Of a DNA stretch of 64,000 nucleotides, positions 1 to 11,035 are shown piece by piece. Numbering within the stretch: the first letter of the stretch is position 1; each line of letters opens with the position of its first letter. A model generated the notes under the pieces. That model searched no databases, was not told the origin of the DNA, and saw only the letters and a list, made by a program, of their open reading frames with translations. The position numbers and the translations under genes were made by a program. Origin of the DNA: Sciurus carolinensis (Eukaryota; Chordata; Mammalia; Rodentia; Sciuridae); assembly GCF_902686445.1 (NCBI RefSeq), contig NC_062225.1, forward strand, positions 91,500,581-91,564,580. The letters run 5' to 3'.

Positions 1-2555
1 GGGCATAACAGGATGACCTCAATGTCTCGCCGGTCTCACTGTGTCCTTCAGACTGCCAGCTTGGCTAAGACTTTCTCATGAATGACTCTCTGATGACAGA
101 ACCTATGTAGTAAATGTGCGGAGCTAGCTCTGTGCCAGTCAAGACTCACCAGGGCTTGGCTGAGCCACCAGGCCCCAGCTTTTTCTCTATGTGTGTCTGT
201 CTGTCTTTTCCTCATCCCCTCTTCACCCCTCGGAATCCTGAATTAACGGCCATGCTAGTCATGGGCCTAGCTCAGCAGAAGTCTGGGCCCAAGAGCTCTG
301 AAGTCCACTTGAAATCGAGGGTGCTGGCTTGGGTGAGAAGTTCAGGGGGTTGGATCTCATGCTTAACCCACACTTGGCCATCGGCTGCCACTCCTGTCCC
401 TCAGCCAGGCCCCTACTCAAGCAAAGGCCCAGGGCTGCAGGACCTGCCCCCTCTACCTTCACATCACACCCAGGACACCCCACACAGCCTTCCCCGCACT
501 CTATTCCCATGGCCAGTCTTTCTCACAGGTCAGAATAAGGGAAACAAAACCAGTTTGTACCAGTGTACTCTGCTTTCCATAGGCTGTGCACAGATAGCAA
601 AGACTTGTTTAAACATCAGGGAAAACCAGGTTTTAAATGGGTGAGATTTGGAGTACCTGTGGGCACTCACCTAGAACCTCCGTGGGCCCATGCAATTCAG
701 GCAGGTTTCCCTTAAAGTCTCTGAGAAGGCTGCTTTTAAAATATGCCCACAGCTGCCCCTTCACCTTCTAACTGGCTCTTCTGTTTTGGCGTCTGTCTTC
801 CTCGCTGGCCATCTCTCCCAGACAGGCGGCTCTTGAAGCTTAGCTAAGCGCAGATCCTGTGCTTCCGGCTGGCGGTCAGGATTCCGTGAGTCCTCACGGG
901 GACAGCACGTTGCTGAGTACACAGCAGCACTGATACGTGAATTTTGAATCAAGGTAGACTCCTGATTCTGGAAGGATCTAGAGACTGGGAACTGTCTAAT
1001 TTCCTGGTGCCGCTGTGACTTTTTTTCCTAAACCAGCAAACAGCCAAGCATTGCCACCCACTCCCTTCCCATCATGACAAGTGCCACCAGCTCCCTTCCC
1101 ATCGTGACAAGGGAAAAGGGCCCTGTGCCGTTCGCTGTGGGGAAGCAGACCGACTATTCTCTCACCTGAGATGACTCACCTTACCTCCTACTTGCAGGGT
1201 CAGAAGGGCAGGGGGCCAGGGTCAGTATGGAGAGAGCTTCCCCAGCACAAGGGTGGAGAGTGGAGGCTGGACACATGTGGACAAGGCGTGGGGACAGATG
1301 CGAGGTTCACTCGGCTCTCCACTCGCTGGCTCTGGAAGGCAAGCCGGGGTGTCGGCCCCTGCTTTCCAGTCTGAGGCCTGGAGCCCAGGTGACAGATTTC
1401 CAGGAGGTGGAGATGCCCTAGCAGGTGGCCAGGGCATGGTCCCTGGAACAGGGTCCCTCTCAGAGATGAAGCAGGGGGTGAGACCCGAGGAGGGCATTAC
1501 TCCTAGGAATGCAGGCGTGATGAGAGCTGAGGCCCTGGTGCTGCCGTGCTGCTGCGCTGGGGTCTGACCAGGACTTGCTGTCCAGCTGCGGCTTTTGCCA
1601 GGCATGGCAGGAGTTAGGGCAGTTGTGTTTGCAAAGCTAATAGTGGACAACTGCTCCCTACACGCAAGGGCCCTGGTAAGATGTGGGAAGCCGAGGCTCT
1701 GGTTTGTTCTCTCTGGGGCTGTTGGCCTCACTTGAACTCTCGAAGTCAGAGTCCACGGAGTTCACTGTTCGGTGAGACGTCACACGTGGGTGCACAGGAA
1801 GAGGTTAGGTTACCCGCAAACTGTCCATCCTTCGTCCTGTGAAGCAGCGGCTCCCTCTGTTGACCTGGTTCTCTGTTTCACAGGCACAAGAAGAGTTGGT
1901 GTGCCGGGACCTGGGTTGGGCCCTGAGCGGTGTGGAGCCTCCCCTGTAGCATGTGGCTCAGACCAGAAGAGCTGGGAGTTCTGGAACTTGCCTGGTGCTG
2001 GATGGCTCTGCCGCCGTGGCAGCCAGGCTTCCCTGGGAGATGGAGGCTCCTCCCCTGTGTTGGGCAGGAGTGGACTCCTTCCGCCTGCGTGCTTTGCTGT
2101 CAAGTGCTGCTTCCTGCCCTTCCAGAAACCCCGTTCTTTTCTGGGGCTGCTCTCTATGCTGGTGGCAAAGAGAGGGTCTTCCTGGGGCTGACGGCTTGAG
2201 GCTCGACCTCTGAAATGGAGCAGTGTGGCTGAGACGTACGGCTGGGAGACGCGGATGAGAAATGTGGGGCGGTGTGGCAGCCAGGCGGAGTCCAGGCCCC
2301 GTGGCCCAGCTCACGCTGCGACCTGCACCTGCCAGGGGACACGCATCTTGCCGGGGAGCGTGGAAGCAGGTAGAACAGGGAGAGAGAGAGTGTGAGGGAG
2401 GGGCTGGCTGGGGGGTTCAGTGTACAGGGCACACAGGACAGGATGCACAGGCAAGCCACTCTCTAGGTCACCCACAGGTGACAGCAAGTTGCAGTTGTAG
2501 AAACTGAAGGCTGACTTGCCAGAACTGGACGGAACAGTGCTAACAGGGACCTGAA
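1..2555. other. Unique non-coding DNA, no gene recognised
   Basis: Moderately GC-rich, CpG-poor sequence. Several overlapping open frames of 60-176 codons exist on both strands, but their translations are low in information, overlap each other antisense and match no protein family I know. A two-copy ~29-bp direct repeat sits near 1050-1110 (ACTCCCTTCCCATCRTGACA core). No tRNA, snRNA or SINE is evident. It could be intron or intergenic DNA. Confidence 0.5.
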
Positions 2556-2988
2556 TTGGTCAGGGTTCTCCAGAGAAACAGAACCTTTGGGGCACATGGA
2601 CAGACACGGGGAGCTTAATCATGAGGAACCGACGCATGCGTTGTGGAGAAGGACCAGTTTGTGCCGCTGTCTGCAGCTGGAGACCCAGGAGGGCCAGTGG
2701 TGTAGCTACAGTCAAAACCCAAAGACCTGAGGTGCAGAAGCAGCAGAGTCCAAGGTCCGGAGAAGATGGCTGCTGCTGGTCAACTGGAGATTCCTCTGCT
2801 CCACCGTGTTCCAGCCCAGGTACCCGGTGACAGCCACCTCCATCGGCAAGGGTGACCTTTTCTCAATCTACTGAGTCAAAGGCTGGTCTCTTCCAGATAC
2901 ACCCTCACAGACCCCAGGAGTGAGCTGCCCCAGCTCTCTGGGTGTCCCTTGCTCAGTCAAGTTGACACATGACATTAACAATCGCAGG
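2556..2988 (-). mobile_element. Degraded LTR relic (ERVL/MaLR-like), antisense
   Basis: The left edge reads TCAGGGTTCTCCAGAGAAAC and the right edge runs through CAGTCAAGTTGACACATGAC. Both are hallmark ends of a common ancient mammalian LTR-type repeat read in antisense. The middle keeps scattered matches, such as the GCTGGAGACCCAGG and CACCCTCACAGACCCC blocks. No internal retroviral coding region is seen, so it would be a solo LTR. The exact subfamily is uncertain. The repeat identity is firmer than the name. Confidence 0.5.
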
Positions 2989-3689
2989 GCTGGCAAGGCC
3001 CACGTCTGTTCCCACATTTCTCCATGAAGGCCAGAGGCTGCAGTCTCCAGGGTGCTATTTCCTTCACCCTGAACCTTATGAATCTCCCATATCTCACTCC
3101 CATGCTGTTACCACCTTCCCCCTCTGCTGTTCAAAAGCAATTGTAAGCTCATCTGGGACGTGTCTTCCTGTTGACAGGACTGGAGTCTTTCTTTCTGGGT
3201 CGACTTGACCACAGGCCTCTGTGTGTGGAAAGGAGCAGTTGGTGTGTGGCAGCCCCGTTCGCACTGAGTGGAGCAGGCTGGATGGAGGCCTCCCAGGAGG
3301 CGGGCAGGAGCACGCAGGCTCCAGGCTGCAGACTCAGCACCCACAGCACCTTCCGGTCTCGGATTCCTAAGAAGCTTGTACCACCTGTCGTCCACAGAGG
3401 CCACCTGCAGTGGGTGACAAGGGCGTGTGTGTTGGAGCTTGGTGCATATTATCAGAGAAGCATGCCACGGCTGCCAGGGTCCAGGATGCACTGAGTCTGG
3501 GCCCATCAGGACATCTCTCCCCAACACCACCAGTTCCTAGGAGGAGTCTCTGTGGAGTGGAGCAGCCTCGGGTTCATGTCGAAATAGACCACGAAGTACA
3601 GTATCAGGCACAGCTGAAGGTCAGGGGACGTCAAAAGTGTCCTCTTGTCTGCCAGCTGGGACCAGGTGAGGCTCCACAGCCCGAGTCAT
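2989..3689. other. Unique non-coding DNA
   Basis: GC-balanced sequence with antisense-overlapping open frames up to 142 codons on both strands. None resembles a known protein or shows a clear exon structure. Nothing further can be supported. Confidence 0.4.
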
Positions 3690-3900
3690 TCGTAATCACA
3701 CACAGTCATGTGCCGCTGGATGGCAGGACGTGCTCTGAGGAATGCCCTGGGAGGAGATGTTGTCAGCAAGCAAACGTCATGGAGTCAACCTACATAACTA
3801 AGGTGGCTCTCACTTTGCTAGGTGGTGTGACCTGGTAGGACCACCATCACATCGGTGACCCCTCACTTGTGCCCCTTCATTGACCCACTGTCCTACACAG
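3690..3900. mobile_element. Ancient interspersed repeat, possibly DNA-transposon relic
   Basis: The blocks AGTCATGTGCCGCTGGATGG and GTGCTCTGAGGAATGCC, followed by GCAAACGTCATGGAGT, resemble a widespread old mammalian repeat (the GTCATGTGTCGCTTAA / TTCTGAGAAATGC type). Divergence is high, no terminal inverted repeats are visible and I cannot name the subfamily with confidence. Confidence 0.35.
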
Positions 3901-4424
3901 CCCTGATTGCAGCCTGTGGTCTGCTGTAGAAGAAACCCTGCTCAATCCTCCAAGGCTGAGGAGCATGAGGGGAATTCACTGTCTTTATCACCTGCTCAGG
4001 TGGCCCAGGGACTGACTTCCATCAATCAGTGTCCTTGTAAAAATATTTTAAAAATAATTTGAATAAGCACTCACTTCCACATGAATGAATATGAGACTAA
4101 TGGTCTTATGCTTTATTGGTGGTGATAAAGCCTCCAATAAAAGCTACAAGGGGTTTCAAGAAAATGCGTCATCAGAGCAGTTCAAAAGAGCAAGCAGAGC
4201 TCCCGAGGAAGGGGAGCTGGCACTGTGTGAATGTCCAGGAAGCCCTCCAGGAGTGTGGAGCCACGGTGGCAGAACTGGACACACATGTCTCCTAGGACAA
4301 CTTTAGTCCTGAAAACTTGTGATCTTAATTGAAAAATAGACTTGTCTGTTTTGTCAAGTACTAAAACTTTGATAAAAGAAATCATGGGAATGAATGTATT
4401 AAGTTGTAGTTATTAGTTCAACTT

Positions 4425-4600
4425 TTAGCAAACATATTTTGAGGACAAGCTCTTGGCCAGACAGTGTGCCAGGCACCGAATAGAATGACAGTTTAAAATC
4501 CTACCTGCTTCTCTGCTGCTGGAGACAAGCCTGCAAATGAGTAAGTGCATCGAAGCATCAGGGCATTATAGCGAAGTTGTGCAGAGGCGCTTACCAGGGT
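4425..4600. mobile_element. L2-type LINE relic
   Basis: The segment contains a TGTGCCAGGCACCGAATAG core followed by a diverged 'ctgct..tggagacaagcctgcaaatgagtaa' stretch. This matches the widely recognised 3' region of mammalian L2 elements (GTGCCAGGCACTGT then GGAGACAGACA-like). It is highly diverged, as expected for an element older than the eutherian radiation. Strand is left open. Confidence 0.4.
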
Positions 4601-5430
4601 CAGGAGAAACTGTGATTTTTGTTTCCTCTTTATTATTCAAGGTGCCCTAAATGACTTTCCCTTAGAAAAAATTCTTAGGGTGGGAGCTTCTAGGAGTGAG
4701 AGGGTGATGGCGGACATTAATGTTAAAAGAATAGGAGCAAATGTAGCCTGCTTATATTGCTGTTAAATGTAACTGTGCTTCTTTCTCCCCTCAAATTTCT
4801 GAGTACCGGAAGCTTCCTGGCTCTCGATGCACAAGTTAAAATCACCCAGTTCCTAAGTGGTTGAACACAGAGCCCCGTGTCAGTCATTTTGCCAACTTCC
4901 CCCTTTTTTGGACAGGCTACATTTAAATACTGTCTGAAGATGTGAACATCCCTAAAATTGTGTTCTCTGTGTATGCTTGGGATGCAATCAAAGTAGACTT
5001 TTTCTTTGAGCTCGCTATGTTTGCACTTTCAATTTAACATTAGTGGGACATCTGCAAGCTAATAGAAGCACTTCTCTATGCATGGAAAACCCAATTAGGA
5101 CTTGTTCTGAGTCTGATTATCAGTCAAAAACATGCATGCAGAAATATTCATTAGAGAGTTACTGAGAGCTGTGATAAAACAGCAGACGGCTGAATTAGAG
5201 TCGCTGTCAGTCCCTCAACACGCTTTTACATTTGCTTGATAAAAGACAAGCAGCCAAATATCCTCCATGTGACGGGTCCCCCCAGGAAGCACGCCGTTAG
5301 CTGGAGTATTGTTCTGCCTCTCTTCAGGGTGCTGTGAGTGTTTCGCCACCATGCTGTGGCCTTGACTTCAGCCTGCATTAGACAGGCCGGCTGGTGCCTG
5401 GCTCCCTCGGGGGCGGGCTTCAAGCTTTAA
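4600..5430. other. Unique AT-rich block, candidate conserved non-coding element
   Basis: No repeat and no gene are recognised. The part from about 4935 to 5240 is rich in homeodomain-type TAAT/ATTA cores, with ATGCATGCAG- and GCTAATAG-type words. It lacks simple repeats and retroelement hallmarks, which is the texture typical of conserved enhancers. Function is inferred only; conservation cannot be tested from one sequence. Confidence 0.3.
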
Positions 5431-8400
5431 TCATGCACCTTGGAGACGGCCTGTTCCCTGCATGTCACCTGGAGGAGGTGTGGCTCCTGGCGTGGGGTGT
5501 GCTCTTGGTGCACCTACAGGTGCTGTCTTTCCACCCTCCTGCCAAGGGGTCAGCCGTTCTCGTCCGGGAATTTGCCTCTAGCTTGATCTGTGATTAGTCC
5601 CTAACTCTGGGTTTCCCATGGCCGATAGAGAGGCCCAGGAGGACTTTGAGAGGCTCAGAAGCAGGACCTCTGCTCCTTGATAGAGACACACAGCAGGGAG
5701 ACTCAGCAGGCTCGACCAACTTGGGTGCTGCCTAGGACAGCCTTCAGAAGAACATGTGGGGCAGGCCCTGGACAGCCGAGGGCAGCAAGAGGACCTCCAA
5801 TGACCAGTGACTGGGCAGCAGAAGAGACTATGAGGAGGGAGAAGTCAGACCTCACTTCGCCAGAGCTGCTCGTTTACCCAGCTTCTGAGGCTGCGTGGAG
5901 GGCGTTTCAGTCAACTTTCCCTGTCACCACTAAAGACCTGGAAGGAACAATGTGGAGAAGGAAAGCTGACTTCAGCTTACGGTTTCAGAGGTTCAGTCCC
6001 TTGTCAGCCATCCACAGCTCTGGATTCAAGATGAAACAGAGCATCACGGTGGAAAGGTGTGGCAGAGGAAAGCAGCTCAGGACCTGACGGGCAGGAAGCC
6101 GAGACAGCTGCACTCACCAGGGACAAAATATAACCCCGAAGGCATCCCGTGACCCATGTCCTTCAGCTGCACTCCATCTGCCTACAGGTACCACCCAGTT
6201 AATCCATATCACTGGATTAATCCATTGATCAGGCCACCATTCACAATCAAATCACTTTGCTTCTGAAAATCCTTGCATTGTCTTACACAGGGACACCTCG
6301 TATTTCAACCATACAAAGGGCTTTTCTATATTGTCCTTACTTATCTTTCATTGGAGTGAAGTGCTTTGGAAATCATGAATCAGATTTGGCTAACTGGAAA
6401 CTGAAGCACTCATCCTGAACAGGAGCAGGGCCTTGTCTCCTGCTCCTCCATGCTGGCTAGAGAAGTAGCCTGAACTGTCCTCACAGGGCTTCCTTCTTCT
6501 GCTCCAGCCAGCCCCCAGGCAGCTGTGCAGGTGACCCACAGCAACTCCCGATACTGGCTCTCCCTGTGGTGTCTGCTAACAAGATCAGTCTACCCAGAAG
6601 TTTGTTTGAAAAGCATTTGGGCAATTTAGGTCCTAATGATTTCCACATGTTTGCTATTTCAAACATGAAATATATTATGTTTTATAAATAAAAGAAAGGG
6701 AAAATATGTTTGTATATTGGTTATCCCATAAAAACAATGACAGTTTCCTGCATAAACTAAAAAACCAAACTTAAGAACACAACCTTCAATACAGTACAAC
6801 AGTGTGTCTGAATTGATTAGCTTTATTTGGGGAAAAAAAATGAGGAAAAGAAGAATTTTTATTTTCTAAATGAAATTAGTCAGTCTCTGCCTATCAGCAT
6901 AATATTTCTCATGTGGTAAACAGAAATAATCTTGTCGGACTTGGGACAAGATGTCTAATATTCAGGTAGAATCCTATTGATACACTTTGGTGTCTTAATA
7001 GGACTTAGGATATTTGATGGTAGTTTAGGTGCTAACCATGTTGCTAGATGTATATTAATGGCAGAACCTTTTCTCTGGATAGTAAATGAAACCTTCCTAT
7101 TGAACAGGAGGCATTTGAAAGCAATGCATTTGCTGTGTCTGCAGATAGCAATGCTCCCTCTGACCTGAAATATCCTCATCTTTTCTTTTGGAAAGGCCCA
7201 GGACGCGACCATCCTCTTGCTTGTCTGCTTTGCCAGCGGGACAGCACAGGGTTAGAGGGTGACTGCGGAAGGAGGCTTCCTCCGCTGTTGAGGCGTTAAG
7301 GTGCTTCTCCTGAAGAAGGCTGGCCTTGTCCCATTGGGCTAGCAAGTGTGTGGTCCACCAAGAAATGGAACGAAAGGTGAGCAGAATGGAATCCCTATGA
7401 GGACAGAAGTTTCTGGCACTGCTTGGCGAACATTACACAGTGTCGTCAACAAAAGAAGAAAAATTGCAAGTGACCTGAAGTCGGACAGGAAACACTCTTT
7501 TATCAGGTTCTTGATCAATAATGTGGGGCGTGGTCTAGGCCCCTTGTGGATGACTCTGTGTGTTGGGAACATGTGGCCTCTACTCCAAAGGGTGGAGGGG
7601 ATGTCATACAAGAGTCTTCTCCCCTGAGCCTACAGGGGAGACTCGAGAGGAAGTTGAATACATTGGACACATTTTAAAGTGTGTTAACTCAATTCCACGT
7701 TGCTCTTTTTACCTCTCTTCATTTTGTTTTCTTTAAACTTGAAGTAAAATGTCAATATTCCTCCCCAGTGTTGGATAGGAATTAAGGAAAACGTGGATTC
7801 CTGCCAACCTGTAGCAGTAGAAGGAATGTTGGTGTTATCTGGAGACACCTCTGCAACCAGGTGCTGGCAGCCACGTCTTTCAGAGAGAGGCAGAGATACC
7901 GCTGAACACTTCACAGGTCCCGGGACTGCCTCCGCAAGAAAGAACTGTCCTGCCCAATGTCCTCAGCACCCTAGTGGAGAAGCTCTGGTCTGGCATTTCT
8001 AGTGGAGGGGTTGCACAGCAGTGATGACTAAGTCGCCCCAAGGAGAAAGTGGATTTCAATAGATAGCAAAACTGCAGCCCTTTCCTTGTGACTATTTTTC
8101 CAAAACATCTTACTGTGAAATATAGACATTTAAAGGAATATTTTTACAAGGTTATAAACTCCCTTCAAAGACAGCATGGACATAAAGGCATTTTGAGCCT
8201 GGTTGCTTTCAGCAATGGTACTAGCTTTCAAAGAGTTGGTTCCACTGTTGGACTGCAGAAAGTAAATGTAAACAGTTCTTCATGGGACGCCTCGTGGACT
8301 CGTGACCATTGCTCCGTCGGCGCTGTTCCACACTCTGCATGATCTCCTGCCTGACCCAGGGCTTCAGTGCCGTCCTAAACAGGGAGAGGGACGCCTCCAG

Positions 8401-8440
8401 CTGTGCTTCACTCCCTCCAGATGGTTTGGCCCTTGGAGGT
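5430..8440. other. Unique non-coding DNA
   Basis: GC-rich to about 6.2 kb, then AT-rich. No convincing gene: the longest open frame (136 codons near 5677-6087) has no recognisable domain. 6200-6420 has vague similarity to the inner part of old LTR repeats (AATCCATTGATCAGGCC-like words), too weak to call. The 6640-7180 stretch is repeat-free and AT-rich. Confidence 0.4.
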
Positions 8441-8444
8441 CAAT

Positions 8445-8951
8445 TACAGTTCCACATGAATTTGATAAGATTTTTCATTTCATTGAAAAATGCCATTGGG
8501 CATTTCATAAGGATTGCATATAATCTGCAGATCACTTTGGGTATCATGGACATTTTAACACTGTTCATTCTGTCAATTCACTAAGTCGGGGTATCTTTCC
8601 ATTTATGTGTGTCTTCCTCAATTTCTTCCATGTTTTATAGTTTTCAGTTTAGAGATCTCTCACTTTCTTGATTACATTTATTCCTGCATATTTTATTCTT
8701 TATAGCTCTCTCATATATGGAATTGTTTTTTGATTTCTTTTTTAGACAGATCATTGTGAGTGTAAAGAAAGACAACTAATTGATTTTGAATTCTACAGAT
8801 TTACTCATTAGTAAAACACCTTTTGGTGAAGTCTTTAGGGTTTTCTACATATAAGTTCAAGACATTTGTAAATTGGATATGAATAAAAATAGATTTAGGT
8901 GTAGATATGGGAATGAATAGGTAGGTAAATAGGTAATAGGTAGATAGGTAG

Positions 8952-9007
<56 letters not shown>

Positions 9008-9790
9008 TGATATTCAAACTGGCTTTCAAGCTAAGGGAATACTTTCCTCTAGGTAAAGAAGTACCCTGGAAGTTCTGCTTGTTACGTGCATGGGTGAGGC
9101 TGATGAGGCAGAGGCTGTGTGGATCTTTAGTTACGGTCCTGTTCTGTTATTGCATAGCTTCATTTCTTTATTCTTAAACTTTATTTGGTTTCAGTCTTAT
9201 TTGGTCCTCTTGAATCTGAGTCTTGTCTTGTCAGTTTCAACTCTTCTTCTTTTAGAATTAAAGCATCCATAACTATGACTTTTCTACCTTGAATTTCCTC
9301 AGGTGCATCCCACAGGTTTGACACAGAGTATTGTTATTATTATTATTTTAAAATTTTCACTATTTTTCCTTGAAAATATTTGACTCATGAATTATGTTGA
9401 AATGTGTTTTTAGATTTGGTACTATATATTTTTTAGAGTTCATGTTATATTACTGATTTTAATTTTATCTCCTTTTTCAGTTAATTTATTCAGTATGCTA
9501 TTGATTTGTCTGTCTTAGATCTTCTTGCTGCCCAATATTTTAAGTTGATTGTGTTTTTAACAACAAAATCAGTAAATGTTATTATTTTAATCCTGTAAGG
9601 TCAATGTTTCTTACATTTACCCTCATCTTTGCCAGTTATTCTTCTCCACTTATTTCTTTGTAGTTCTTTTCTTTTGGTATCAATTTTATACTTTTCTTGA
9701 TATATGTCTTTTAACTTTGGTGCACCAAGCATTTATTTGTGGCAAATGCTTTCAGACATTTAAATGTTCAGAAAGTCTATTTATTCTGGC
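8445..9790 (-). mobile_element. Very old LINE-1 fragments, antisense
   Basis: Read in antisense, 8455-8760 follows the L1 ORF2 pattern: AAAATGCCATTGGGCATTT, then GATCACTTTGGGTATCATGG, then CATTTTAACACTG. These are the complement of conserved reverse-transcriptase-region sequence, heavily mutated. The remainder to about 9790 (for example GGTGCATCCCACAGGTTTGA) has the T-rich texture of old antisense L1, but similarity is weak. A GATA microsatellite interrupts it. No frame is open over a useful length. Confidence 0.5.
8918..9009. repeat. (GATA)n / (TAGG)n microsatellite
   Basis: Imperfect TAGG/TAGA repeats pass into a clean run of about 14 GATA units (roughly 8955-9008). This is a typical polymorphic tetranucleotide repeat inside old L1 sequence. 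Confidence 0.95.
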
Positions 9791-10864
9791 ACTTGTGAGC
9801 TGCATGCGTTAGATGTGGTGTGCATTCCTAGCTGAATCAGTAAGTGTCTGCATGCGTTAGGTACTCACAGGTACATAGAGTGCATCACATACATCTGCTC
9901 TTAAGGTGCATTATCTGTGTTAAGTCAATGCCGTGAATCCGAGGCCAGTCCTGGAGGCACTTCCTGAGAGATGCCACGCGCTCAGCCGTGCCCTGGGCTC
10001 CAGTCGCAGCCCTCACGACTTTCACTCTGTCCTACTCCGGTCCTCAGCCTCCCTCTCACTCTCCCTCAGGTGCTGAACTTGTCCCCAGTTCTTCTGTCCC
10101 TGGGGCACCTTCTCCGCACCCTCAGTCTGCCGGCCTTGGGACTGGCGTGGGTCAGTCCTGGGGCTGCTCTGAGTCCTCCCAGGGCTCTGTCACAGTGTCC
10201 AAGACGAGTGGATCTTGGTCTATCTAAGACGAGCAGCGCCATCCGCATTTCCCAGCGAGGATTTTGTTGTGACAGCCACCTCACAAGTGCCAGTCAGCTC
10301 TCTCCTCTCCGTGGTGTCTGGCCACCACCACAGCACCTAGTTTGTCCAGAGGTAACTCACACTGCGTTGTAATGGCACAGCCTAACATTCAGGCTAAGAG
10401 CCACTGTCTTGCTTGGCTCTGGACCTGCTCCTGCTTTCTTGAGGGGAGTGCAGGTCCCTCAGAACCCTGGACTCGTCCCCTGAGGTCTCCACTCCATCCT
10501 GACCTTGGGGGGCTGCGCCCCTGCCATGGTTTCTGGGCTTGCTGGTCTCTCTCAGGTGATCGTGCAGGCTGGAACTCCTCTTTGGAGTTGTTCTGCGGGA
10601 AGCTCTCCGTGGAAGTCTGCTGCGCGTGGTTGCTGCCTTCTGTATGGACGCTTGGATATTGCTCGCCACAAGAGTGACCAACCATCTTTACACCACTTTC
10701 TTTTTTCCCAGACCTTGATTTGGTGGGTTAATGTCTATCTAGTCACCAATTGAATTCAGGGTCATCATCAACTCTGCTCTCTTATTTCCCCACGTTTCAT
10801 CAAATTAAGTCTGAAGGACTGTGTCGTTCCAATATTTATTTTTTTCAAATTCATCCATTTTTTT
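9791..10864. other. Unique GC-rich DNA, no gene recognised
   Basis: It contains overlapping open frames on both strands (133 codons at 9971-10372; 111 codons at 10342-10677; 98 antisense). All are leucine/serine/proline-rich translations of GC-rich DNA with no motif or homology I recognise. 9790-9890 carries a degenerate repeat of GCATGCGTTAG-type words. Confidence 0.4.
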
Positions 10865-11035
10865 ACACTAGTACTCTACTAATAGTAGCTTCTATGTATT
10901 AATGACTGCATAGGAGTCAGTCATTATGCTAGCACTTCTATTAATTATAATCTCAGGAATTGGTGTGATGATAAAAATTAGGCTCCAAGAAATAAACTAA
11001 TTTTGCTTAGGGACCATCATTCATAAAACTTTCTC
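10865..11035 (-). mobile_element. MIR/L2-like SINE relic
   Basis: The order TAATTATAATCTCAGG ... TTAGGCTCCAAGAAATAA ... TTTTGCTTAGGGACC resembles the antisense core of MIR-class elements (fold-change from GAGGCTCAGAGAGGTTAAG...TTGCCCAAGGTCA). It is heavily diverged. Confidence 0.3.
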
